Below are positions 22,786-32,956 of a stretch of 64,000 nt of DNA, piece by piece (position 1 is the first letter of the stretch; the number at the start of each line of letters is the position of its first letter). The position numbers and the translations under genes were made by a program. The stretch comes from Lineolata rhizophorae (Eukaryota > Ascomycota > Dothideomycetes > Lineolatales > Lineolataceae). The stretch spans positions 677,196 to 741,195 of the forward strand of contig MU001682.1 in NCBI GenBank assembly GCA_010093515.1, given 5' to 3'. Below the pieces are notes generated by a model. It saw only the letters and a list, made by a program, of their open reading frames with translations. It did not search any database and was not told where the DNA came from.

Positions 22786-23780
22786 TGAGTGGAGCAAATG
22801 CTTTGCGCGGTCTCAATTGCTGTACTGGTGGCTCGAGAGGCCTTGACGTAGGGTGTGGTGGTGATTGTCCACAGCCAACCAGATGGAGGAAAAAACTAAA
22901 AATAATGATAAAAATCGATTGAAACAGGCGGCTCGACCCAAGAATTTTATTGCTCCGATTCTATTGACTCTGGCCGAAAGGAAAAATAAAAAAACCCCCC
23001 CAAAACTTCGCAAACAAAATTCCGTCCAGGTATTTAAACAGTCTTATTGATAGTGAGATTCTTCTTGAAGGCAATTTTTTTTTTCTCAACTGCAGAGGGA
23101 TGACGCCAGTTCAAGCTGCTCCGACGCTGCGTCTGACCAATCACATGCTCCTCCTGTGCCCCGCTCTGGGAGGCTTTTCCACGCATGTGATATCCTGCTT
23201 TTTGCGGAATTGCTGAGCAATTGGGTCTGAATTGTGCGTTATGGATAGTTTACGAGAACTGCTTTGGACGTCTCTCGTTGCTGAACATTGTGGCTCTTGA
23301 GCTTTTCTGACGCGAGTGTTGGCTCAATACCTCGACCTGCAGAGCTCGATGGAGCCGCGAACGTGGGGCAGGACGATGCCAGGGCAGGCAGCTCCAGCGC
23401 AAGCAAGGGCACAAGTGGTCAGAACAGAACTCAGGTAAACTCAATTTCACTAAGAAAGTCCGAAACTTGAACTATGGAACCCAGAAGCCATGATTTCAGT
23501 GAAGGAAGCAAAACTAGAGTGTATCTTGCGCCAAAACCGTTGATTCCAGGGATTCTGTGGCTTGCCAAGCCCGACATAGGATCGACAACCCCACGTCACT
23601 CGCTCAACTCTTCACCACCTCTCCTCTCACACCTATTGCCTCGTACAGCTTCCACTCCGCCTTGCCGGCTCACCGGACGCTCTCAAGTATACTAGAGACA
23701 AATTGTGACTCGAGCCTCTCAACCAACGCTGGGAAGAAATTGATTTCACTAAACTGCGCGCCGTTCCAAGGGCACCAAAC
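22786..23780. promoter_or_regulatory. Shared upstream region of ARG4 and ADE8
   Basis: ARG4 and ADE8 are divergent, separated by 995 bases. The part near ARG4 is A-rich. A TGACTC core (22965-22970), 180 bases from the ARG4 start, matches the binding site of the Gcn4/CPC1 amino-acid-starvation activator. A run of T at about 23078-23088 could keep the promoter open. The site assignment is inference from the motif alone. Confidence 0.45.
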
Positions 23781-24446
23781 ATGCCCGCATCTGTCCCCAT
23801 CACAGTTCTCATATCCGGCAACGGGACCAACCTGCAAGCCCTCATCGATGCGTGCGCCTCCGGCTCCCTCCCCGCCCGCATCGTGCGCGTGATATCGAAC
23901 CGCAAAGCAGCCTACGGCCTGCATCGCGCGTCCTCGGCCGGGATCCCGACGGCGTACCACAACCTGGTCGAGTACAAGCGCAAGCATGGCGAGGGCTCCA
24001 TAGATCAGGCGCGTGAGGCCTATGACGCGGACCTGGCGTCGCTAGTCCTGGCCGACTCTCCCGCGCTCGTCGTCTGCGCGGGCTTCATGCACATCCTGAA
24101 GCCGGCGTTCCTGGAGCCGCTGAGGGCCGCGGGCGTGCCGGTGATCAACCTGCATCCGGCGCTGCCGGGGCAGTTCGAGGGCGCGAACGCCATCGAGCGC
24201 GCGCACAGGGAGTGGAAGGCCGGCAAGATAGGCGAGACGGGCGTCATGGTGCACTATGTGATTGAGAAGGTGGACGCGGGCGAGGTGATTTGCTCGGAGC
24301 GGATCCCGTTTGTGGAGGGGGGGGACGATGAGCTGGAGAAGCTCCAGGAGCGCTTCCACGAGGTCGAGCACGGCATCATTGTCAAGGGGACGCGGATGGC
24401 GATCGAGCGGCTCCAGGAGAAGGAGGCGGGAGGAAAGCAGCCTTGA
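23781..24446 (+). CDS. ADE8: Phosphoribosylglycinamide formyltransferase (GAR transformylase)
   Basis: An intronless frame of 221 residues. It has the PurN fold throughout: ITVLISGNGTNLQALIDA at the N-terminus, VVCAGFMHILKPAFLEPL in the middle, and the active-site segment VINLHPALPGQFEGANAIE. There Asn and His are the family catalytic residues, with the partner Asp in VDAGEVI. The enzyme transfers a formyl group from 10-formyl-THF to GAR, step 3 of purine synthesis, in the cytosol. The length is usual for fungal ADE8. ADE13 and an AIR synthetase domain lie 15 and 30 kb further on. Confidence 0.96.
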   Translation: MPASVPITVLISGNGTNLQALIDACASGSLPARIVRVISNRKAAYGLHRASSAGIPTAYHNLVEYKRKHGEGSIDQAREAYDADLASLVLADSPALVVCAGFMHILKPAFLEPLRAAGVPVINLHPALPGQFEGANAIERAHREWKAGKIGETGVMVHYVIEKVDAGEVICSERIPFVEGGDDELEKLQERFHEVEHGIIVKGTRMAIERLQEKEAGGKQP

Positions 24447-25365
24447 GAGGGCGAAGCCGTGCCGAAGTCGGGCGCAGGCGTGGTTGTTGCGATGGCTAGG
24501 GAAGACGCGACGGGGGCGCCTGCCACATGAGCGCGCCGCCGGCACCGTCGCTTCTCTGGCAAATGTAGAAGCCACGCCCGACGTCGCTGCCTCTTGCAGG
24601 CGTCCCAGCCGCCTCAGTAAGCGCGTCGACAATAGCACAATAGGCAGTCTCGGCTCAAACGCCCACGTGCACCATTTTCGCGCACAAACTCCTCCTCTTC
24701 CTCCTCCTTCTCTCTCAAAATTCTCTTCCGCACCCTCACCACTCTCATCGCGCGCCTGACGCCCGTTCTTCCAGACCGGGATCTTTTGCGTGTCCACCTC
24801 ATCCAAGCATTGCACTCCACAGCATCCGCTCCACATCGTCAAGCATCTTGGTTATCTGCGCCCTGCGCGCATTGGAACCCCACCGCGCGGCGCTTTGCTC
24901 AGACTGTGGGCCTTTGCTCTGCTTTTTGCAAGGTTGCGAGAGTCTTCGCACCAGCATCCACCTCACAGCCTAGCACCTAACCCAGAGCATTGGCTTCCTT
25001 CTCATTCTGCGTCTTTTGCCCACCGCCACCATCCAATTTGCTCTCATCATCGCTTCTAGAGTGGCCTTTGTGCGCCTGTCTACGTCTCTGAACGGCACGC
25101 TTCTCCGCTTTGTTGCGAAACATCAGATATTGAGGATTTGTGGCCCTTTCCTGCTTGTCCTGTGCATTTCGCTTTGCACCGTGGCGCACATCATTCAGCT
25201 CTGAACTCCGCCACGTCACCTGTCTAGTTCTGCTGGACACCGTCACCATCTCCGATCTCGTCCTTGGCCTGCGCCTTGGGCGACGTCGCTCAGACTTGTC
25301 AGCTTCATTACAGCATCCCATCCTTTCTTCTTCAGCCTTTTGCTACCCGATCTCTGCTTTACGCC
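24447..25365. other. Intergenic between ADE8 and the DUF7730-like gene
   Basis: Pyrimidine-rich over much of its length, which is typical of a long 5' leader/promoter of the gene starting at 25366. Open frames here lack protein-like content. Confidence 0.45.
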
Positions 25366-25479
25366 ATGGCGAAGGGCAGGTACAACAAGAACTGGCCCAA
25401 GAACAAGACTGGCGGCCAAAATTCGGCTACTAATTCCAACAACCAGTCTTCGAGCTCGCGCAATCGCGCCTTCTACAGT

Positions 25480-25514
<35 letters not shown>

Positions 25515-27051
25515 GAGGCCAGCCGCTTTGCGTAGGGACTCGAAGCTGCCCACCATCGCCGAAGAAGCGAATGCCACCACGGGCTCCAAGGACTCGAAGC
25601 CAGCTAATGCTATCGCCAATGCTAAGACGACCAATGTCTCTGCCTCGACCAAGGTCACCGAGGAGCCGAAACCCGGACTAGAATGCTACATCATGAAGCT
25701 GAGTGCCGAGATTCGCAATCAGATCTATGGCTATGTCTTCGACGATGCCTCCAAGTACACGGTCGAGTTCATGGGTCGGAAGGACGAGTACATCGTCGAT
25801 AAGCCTTCTGCTAGGATTGTCAGTCAACGTGTGGGCTTCCAGGACCAGATGACCTTCGTTCAAAAGCCTCGCCACACGCTCCGCTATATTGGGCATTTAG
25901 GTACCCGGCATGACAATGGCGAGCAGAAACGCAAGGCCCAGGCCGCGAAGCGCGCTGCCAAGCTTGCCAAACCCAAGCCGAAGAAGAAGGATATCTTGGA
26001 CCAGATGTACTGGGGCAGCGAGGCGTGGGGCCCTATGGATAATCCGAATCCTACAAAGTTCCAGTTGGGCCACAATCGGAAGAATTCCGCCAGTTCGTCG
26101 GAGTCGAACAAGAACCCTAAGAAGGGCAAGGCGACTACTGACAAATCGGACGAGAAGACCCCTATCGCCATTTTGGATAAAACCAGGGACCTGGCCCCAG
26201 CGAAGGCTGTCACTCCGTCCACTCCGAAGCCTAAACCCGTGTCTGCTATCCAGCGCGAGTTCCCTCGCTCTAAGTGGGCGACCTCTATTCCTGGCATTGG
26301 CCTTGCCCTCAGCTGCAAGTTCTTCTTCCGCGAGACGATCAATTTTCTGTACTCGCGTGTCACGTTCCGCTTCCAGTCTCTCCGCCGCCTAGAGGCTTTC
26401 TGCACCGTCGTTGACCCAACCCGCCTTGCCGCGGTGCGCAAGATGCGCGTTGCCCTCCACACGTACGGCCAGCCACACAATTGGCTCGACCGCCGCTACC
26501 AGGACCGCCACATGGCCCGCCTCAACAGCACGTTGGAGTTGTTTGCGTCGCGCATGACGGGGCTCGAGAAACTCGACTTCTGCCTCGTGGTCGCCGGCCA
26601 CGCCTCTCTGCGCTTTGCCACCGATGAGCCTTGGGTCGCTGCGCTCTTGCACCTGCGCGCTTTGTCCAAGTCGACTAATGTCAAGATCCGCGTCCGCTCC
26701 TCCTGGCACCACGGTTCGTTGGCCGACTCAGTCAATGGCCTCGACCAGGCCACACTGGCCGCTCACAGCTTCCATCAATACTTCGCCGAGGCCATCGAAC
26801 ACGCCATTCAGGGCTGGGACGATGAGACGGCCTTCGCGGCCTTTTATGGCGCCGTCAAGACGGCGTTCAGGTCCTGGCCGCAGCTGAGGCGCAGCTTCCA
26901 CATTCCTGCCGCTGGCCCGGCCGGCTTGGGCTGGGGCGACGTCGAGGCGGCCACCATGGATGTACATGGAAATGTGGCCGGTGGCTTGAAATCGTCGGAC
27001 AGGCAGCTTGAGCGGTCTTGGATTCAGGGGTTTAGGCGCGTTGGGAACTAA
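25366..27051 (+). CDS. DUF7730-like (F-box-related) fungal protein
   Basis: An intronless frame of 561 residues from the ATG at 25366. The frame is open further upstream, but that part looks like leader. Residues 1-37 are basic. A run of about a dozen Asn encoded by AAC repeats lies near residues 39-50, followed by a Ser/Thr/Lys-rich disordered region. From about residue 104 the sequence KLSAEIRNQIYGYVFDD gives the signature start of the F-box-like domain found in fungal DUF7730-type proteins. Later segments (ALSCKFFFRETINFLYSRVTF, then FTVV/FLVVAGH-like strands) fit the same family. Lys/Pro-rich linkers separate the blocks. Function is unknown. A role in substrate recognition is only a family-level guess. 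Confidence 0.7.
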
Positions 27052-27124
27052 CTTGGGGGGGGTTGGTGAGATGGTTGGGATTTGGTTGGTGAGTACAGGA
27101 TCATGGTGGGCAGTTTGAGAGGTT

Positions 27125-27327
27125 GAGGAGATTACTGGATAGAGTACGGATATTGAGAGGTGTTGGAAACCTGGGGTGGTGAAGAGTTTACTGGGAGCAG
27201 GTCAGGCCTACAGGAGATTCTGATTATTGAGGGGCATCTTGGGAAGCTGGAGAGATTACTGGATAAACTACGAATTCTGAGAGAGGTTGGAAAACTGGAA
27301 TGGTAGAGAGCTTACTGGTAACAGGTC
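27125..27327. repeat. Diverged direct duplication of about 80 bp
   Basis: The blocks 27125-27203 and 27249-27327 line up with an offset of 124 bases. Shared words include GAGATTACTGGATA, TACG, CTGAGAG/TTGAGAG, GTTGGAAA and CAGGTC. The duplication lies directly after the stop of the DUF7730-like gene and does not code. Confidence 0.6.
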
Positions 27328-27582
27328 TGAGCACTGAGGCCTGTGGTGGGTTGATAAAGGCGGTTTCATGGGAATGATACCCAGTCCCTAAATGGACCAG
27401 AGGCCAACAGGATAACGTTGAGCCCAGTTTTTGCTTTTTCTTTTTCTTGTTTTCCTTCCCCTTACTACCCCTAATACAGTTTCCCAACAGAATGTCAAAA
27501 AAACATAAAAAAAAGCTTCCTCCCTTCACTACCCTAATCACATTTCCCAAAGATTTTCAAATTCCCAAAAAACAAGTTCTGG

Positions 27583-27607
27583 TTTTTTTTTTTTTTTTTT
27601 TTTTTTT
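27583..27607 (+). repeat. Poly-T run of 25 bases
   Basis: An unbroken run of 25 T marks the left border of an AT-rich block. It could be a simple mononucleotide repeat or the trace of a retroposed poly-A tail on the minus strand; no element is recognisable beside it. Confidence 0.6.
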
Positions 27608-27774
27608 AATACGATGGCCACGAGAGAATATCCACTCTTTTTGCGTAGGTAAGATAAAAGTTGAGAATGCAAATCAAATACTGTCTTTAATATCGGATTT
27701 GTCTTGCTTTGCTGTGATGGTGAACATGAATAATACGTAATACTGTGACCTGTTCATGGACTTCGGATGCTATG

Positions 27775-28325
27775 ATCGACTTTGCCACGTAGGCCACACG
27801 CTTTATAGCATCCTTGTCTCTGGACATGGAATGGTAGCACTTTGCTATTGTTGGATGCCGTAGGTAACACCATAATTATATATACATTTTTGAATGAGTT
27901 GACCATACTTTGTTGGGCTCTTGGAACTCGATATAGCAGTTAGACGCATTTCTACAAATCAGTTTTGCAATACTACATAGATATGTTTGCTATTATTATA
28001 GTTCAAGATAGAGGGCAAAGGCGCTATTATAGGTCTATTAGTAAATACAGATCGTCGTTATAGTTATAGGTGATATGCAGAAGCATACTATGTATTCGCT
28101 TTTTAATACAAATAAACTATACTTTGTTACTATTGTAATTCGAAATCATAAGTGAAAGTCTTATTATATATCGGCTTTAGGACAAAGGATAAGCATACTT
28201 TGCTATGTATGTAGCTCAGTATAGTAGGTAAAAGCATCATTATATCTCCCTTTTTTTGCCCATCAATTGAAGATGCCCTACTGTTATCATGCTTAGACAT
28301 GATAGAATAAAGCGTTATTACCTTT
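27775..28325. repeat. Decayed tandem repeat, 75-bp unit, about 7 copies
   Basis: A 36-base core recurs at 27850, 27925, 28000, 28062, 28137, 28213 and about 28290, with a weaker copy near 27775. Spacings are 75, 75, 62, 75, 76 and about 77 bases. The core resembles AGTTCGATATAGTAGG followed by TAAAAGC and TTATTATAT. Between cores the words ATACTTTG and CTAT recur. Copies differ mostly by C/T and G/A changes, as expected for repeats altered by RIP-type mutation. The block is non-coding and AT-rich. Confidence 0.6.
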
Positions 28326-29959
28326 AAGGAGCGGATAGCGTAGAGAAATGACCAAATAGGATGAAGTATCTGCATAACGTCCTATTTTTAAACAGCTTCA
28401 TTGACATCTTTTCGCTGCATATGGTGCTAAATACATCGGATACTTCGAGAGGTGTCTTGTAAGCTTAAACATAAGAATACTTTATAGACCTATCGGAGCT
28501 TAGTTTACAACAATTGTAAGTACAGCCACAAGTAATACTACTACTAGAGATTGAAACGTCGAAATTATATAGAGCACAATGGACAATTTCCATATATTTC
28601 GTTTGATTTGGCGTTCTTGTACTACCCTCCAAGTTATATATAGCTATGACGAGAATAAAATGTTCCTGACTATGGATTATGGCGTACAACAACCAAGATA
28701 CTACCAAAGAACTGCATGTTTGAGTTGTATTTTACTCAAGCAGGTATCTACCTATTTGCAGAGCACAGAAGAACGTTATCAACAGCGTAGTGCAGATTAC
28801 TTTAGCTAGGATTGAACAAATCCAATTATGTTGCTTTTACGTAGACAAATATCTAGCAACATCATTAACAATACTTACAGATCTGGACTTTACTTCGTGT
28901 GATAAACTCTTAGAAGGAAAGTAATGGATTCTTGGCCAGCCGTGTTCCGCTGCTCCACAAACATGAACAAGAGTTTGTAAGGTTGGGTAGGGAGAACGTG
29001 GCAAAAGATGCTCGTCTTTCTTCTTAGATATAGATACAGCCAAATTCTGGGGGAATGTTGCGGTTAAAGCTTAGCATTAGACCTCGCCTTTGACCAGTCA
29101 AAACGCACGCCAAGGGTGCAATTCAAGCCCGGGCACCCAACCAGGAACCGAGAATATCGTGTTGGGCATGAACAGTTCGCGACGCATGCAAAACTGCAAG
29201 ATAGCACGGACTTGAGCCTCCAATTTCCCCAATTTACATGGCGAGGGCTGTATTCTCGTTTCTCGCCCGGAACGAGCTGGCGGGCGTCCGGCAGGCCGCA
29301 CAACCACAGATCGGGCCCCTGCCGGAGCGCCATCACGTCCCACGGGAGGCTATGTACTTTCACGCCGCGGGGCGGCACACGCTTCACGAAAGAGCAATGA
29401 AATCTCCTCTTCCTCGTCGTCTTCTACCTCCACCACCACCACCATCACCACGACGTCGTCGACAGAGTTCGAGCGACGCTTCGAGGCACACTCCGTTACG
29501 ACATCGAACCACGCAGAGGCATTTTCCGATCTCTTCCTGTTACGTGCGGTCCCGTTCCCCGCTCCGCGCGACTCACGCAGCAACGGGCTCCACCAGTCCA
29601 ACACACGGCACGGCACCGGCAAGCCCTGCGACGCGATCCGTCTGCCGCGGCGGCCACTCGTCGACGAGGAGCCCCGTTCCTTTTGTACGACCACGGGGCG
29701 TTATTTTCCCTTGGATTCCCTGCGTACAGCGGGCTCCCGGCCCGGCCGTGGTCGCCAAGGCCTAGGAAGCCTATCAAGACGTGCTCAGGTGGCTAGAAAG
29801 TCGCGCCCGCGTTTCCCCGCGATCGCGCGGTCGGCCGACCTCTCGTGTGCGCGTCTGGTGCCTGCTGCGTTCCCGCATCGTTCCGATAAGCGATAAGTGC
29901 CCGGCAGGCGGGCGGGCGCGCGAGAGCGAGAGGGAGAGCAAGAGAGACGGAGAAGCGCG
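28326..29959. other. Intergenic, AT-rich turning GC-rich
   Basis: AT-rich sequence continues to about 29050 without a gene. From 29100 it becomes GC-rich, and the last 600 bases probably hold the promoter and leader of the aminotransferase gene. Open frames there lack known motifs. Confidence 0.45.
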
Positions 29960-32618
29960 ATGGCATTGGTAGCGGCGGCGACACGACCATCGTACGACCG
30001 GCTGGTCTCCGCCGGCGGCGTCGTCGGCGTCGCCGCCGGTGCCGTCGCCGTTGGCGGCGGAGTCAGCCATGGCCGTCGCGGTATTAAGCCGGGCGCCGCT
30101 GCTGCTGCCACGGCCGCTCTGGCCGGCGCATCGACGCTGCCGCGGCCGCATGGTGCCATTGACGGCCTCTGCATCCCCATCTCCGAGCTGAGGCACTTCT
30201 CGCGGCACCATCGCCGCTCTTCAGGTACGTTACGACAGCTTCTGACGCCGGCGCCCGTGCTCAAGCTAGGAGGAGACAGGGAGGGGGGAAGAGACCGGAC
30301 CCACTACCATCCTCCTAGTCGCAGCGAGCCCGGAGTCGGACGCATTGCAGACTATTCCTTTTGCATCAGAGACTTTTGTCCGATCCTTTCTTTTCTTGTC
30401 TCCAAAAAAAAAAAAAAAAAACGAAAAGAAATCTCGAAAAAGGCCGCAGGACGGCCACGAGACAACCTAGACTTGTTCGCGTAAGCTTTGTCCAGCCAAG
30501 AGATCAGAAGCTAGGACCTAGCCGCTGCTGCTGCGTGTGTGGTGGTTGCTCCCTGCCAGCAGAGAGAAAAAAAAAAAAGTAATTGACGCAAAACAACATT
30601 TTTTTTCTGCAAAAAGCAATCCTCCGAGTCGCTCTGATAAAACCACCCCTCTGATAGTGCGCGTGGTGGTCTCGCCCCTTCACTTCGTCCTCAATGCCGA
30701 CGCTTTGATTTGAACTGGTCTTTATCATTATTCTTTCCTGTGAGCTTCGTTCGATTCAATTCCTGTTCTTTTCTGTTCTAAGAGAGAGAGAGCGCGGGGA
30801 CTCACAACAGCCGTCTTGGTTGCAGGAACACAACACCTAGTCCGGAGCACGCGACGCTCTAGCCCCACCACCGCCAGCTCGACTACCCCGCTATCACCAC
30901 CGCTCTTTCAGCCCCGCCGACCCTCCCAGCAACTCTACCAATCCCGCACCATGTCGTCCTCGGCGCCCCTCCGCAGCCTCTGCCTCGACAACATCAACCC
31001 GCGCGTTAAGGCGGCTAAGTACGCGGTGCGCGGCGAGCTGGCCGTCCGCTCCGAGATATACCGGCAGAAGCTGGCGCGCGGCGAGGGCGGCGACCTGCCC
31101 TTCGACACGGTCATCAGCGCCAACATCGGCAACCCGCAGCAGCTGGACCAGAAGCCCATCACCTTCTTCCGCCAGGTGGCCAGCCTGCTGGAGAACCCGA
31201 CGCTCCTCGAGCATGCGGACCTGCTGGTCGAGAAGTGCGGCTACAAGGCCGACGTCGTGGCGCGCGCGAAGAAGCTGCTCAAGGACGTCAAGAGCGTCGG
31301 CGCGTACAGCCAAAGCCAGGGCGCGCCCGGCATCCGTGACAGCGTGGCCAAGTTCATTGAGAGTGAGTCTCGCGATATATCTCCCCCAACAATGGCTGCA
31401 GGAGCAGCTGCAGGAGCAGCAGCAGCGAACGACCGAGAAGAAAAGCCGCCGGTCCTCTAACCCCCTCCTCTTCATACTAGACCGCGATGGCTTCCCCGCC
31501 GACCCGGCCTCAATCTATCTGTCCGCAGGCGCCTCCTCCGGCGTCAACACGATGCTGCACGTCATCTGCTCCAAGCCCGAGACGGGCGTGCTGGTGCCGA
31601 TCCCGCAGTACCCGCTCTACACGGCGACGCTATCGGTGCTCGGCGCGCGCTGTGTGCCGTACTACCTGGACGAGGCGCACGCGTGGACGACGGACTTGAG
31701 CGCCATCGAATCGGCGCTGGCCTCGGCCCGCGACGCCGGCACCGACGTGCGCGCCCTCGTCATCATCAACCCGGGCAACCCGACGGGCGCGTCGCTCCCC
31801 GCGGAAGACATCCGCAAGGTCATCGAGTTCGCCGCGCGCGAGAAGCTCGTCCTCATCGCCGACGAAGTGTACCAGACCAACGTGTTCCAGGGCTCCTTCG
31901 TCAGCTTCAAGAAGGGCCTGCGCGAGCTGCAGGCCGAACGGCCCGGCGAGTTCGACTACGTGGAGCTGGTGTCGCTGCACTCGATCAGCAAGGGCATGGT
32001 GGGCGAGTGCGGCCATCGCGGCGGCTACTTCGAGCTCGTCGGCTTCGACCCCGACGTCGTGGCCCAGATCTACAAGTTCGTCAGCATCAGCTTGTGCCCG
32101 CCCGTGGTGGGGCAGTGCCTCGTCGAGTGCATGGTCAACCCGCCCAAGGAGGGCGACGAGAGCTACGCGCTGTATAGGAAGGAGTACGATGGCATCTACG
32201 AGGGCCTGATGAAGCGGGCCTTCGCGCTGTACGAGGCTTTCAAGGAGATGGAAGGCGTCGAGTGCCAGAGCCCTGCCGTAAGCTTTTCTTCTTTCCCCTT
32301 TGCACCTTTTCCCCGATCTTCCTCGATGCGTAGACAGAGACCTCTTGCTGAAGCTAGGTTCAGGGCTCCATGTACCTCTTCCCGACCATCCACGTGCCGG
32401 CCAAGGCCGCCGAGCAGGCCGCCAAGGAAGGCCGCACCCCGGACGAGTTCTACTGCTTCCGGCTGCTGGACGCGACGGGCGTGTGCGTGGTGCCGGGCTC
32501 GGGCTTCGGCCAGAAGGACGGCTCGCTGCACTTCCGCACCACCTTCCTGGCTCCAGGCACCGACTGGGTCGGCCGCATCACCAAGTTCCACAAGGACTTT
32601 ATGGACGAGTTTAGGTAA
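29960..32618 (+). CDS. ALT1: Alanine aminotransferase
   Basis: Exons 29960-30224, 30826-31362, 31481-32277 and 32364-32618 keep phase and give 617 residues. The core starts at residue 131 (ATG 30951: SLCLDNINPRVKAAKYAVRGEL) and alone would give 487 residues. PLP-fold landmarks are IIGNPQQ-type ANIGNPQQ, INPGNPTG, ADEVYQTNVF and SLHSISKGMVGECGHRGGY, where the Lys of SISKG binds PLP. The enzyme converts alanine and 2-oxoglutarate to pyruvate and glutamate. The long form adds an Arg/Ala-rich leader split by a 601-base intron, which could direct mitochondrial import, while the ATG at 30951 could give a cytosolic form. The core is certain; the first exon is inferred from matching phase and splice sites. 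Confidence 0.88.
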
Positions 32619-32956
32619 GGGTGGTGAGCGGGGGGTTGGGTCCGAAAAGAGGAGGGGAAGAGAGGTGGGAATGGGATGAGTGGTTGTTAGGTTCGCATTC
32701 AAGTGGGATTTGCGCCTCATTTTCTTGCAGTTGGGGGATAGTAGCTTGGCCTCGGTCCGGTTTGGATTTGACGGGCAAGACACGAACATGTTGGGCAGCG
32801 GCACGCAAACAAGCATAGAATAAAATCAAGATTCCTATAATCAAAGGATCTCATGCAATGACGCCGTAGCTGGAGATTCCTTCGCCCAATGCAGCCAACA
32901 TCCCATCTAAGTTTAATACCACGCCTCTGGAATCCATAACAACCCCCATGTTGGCT

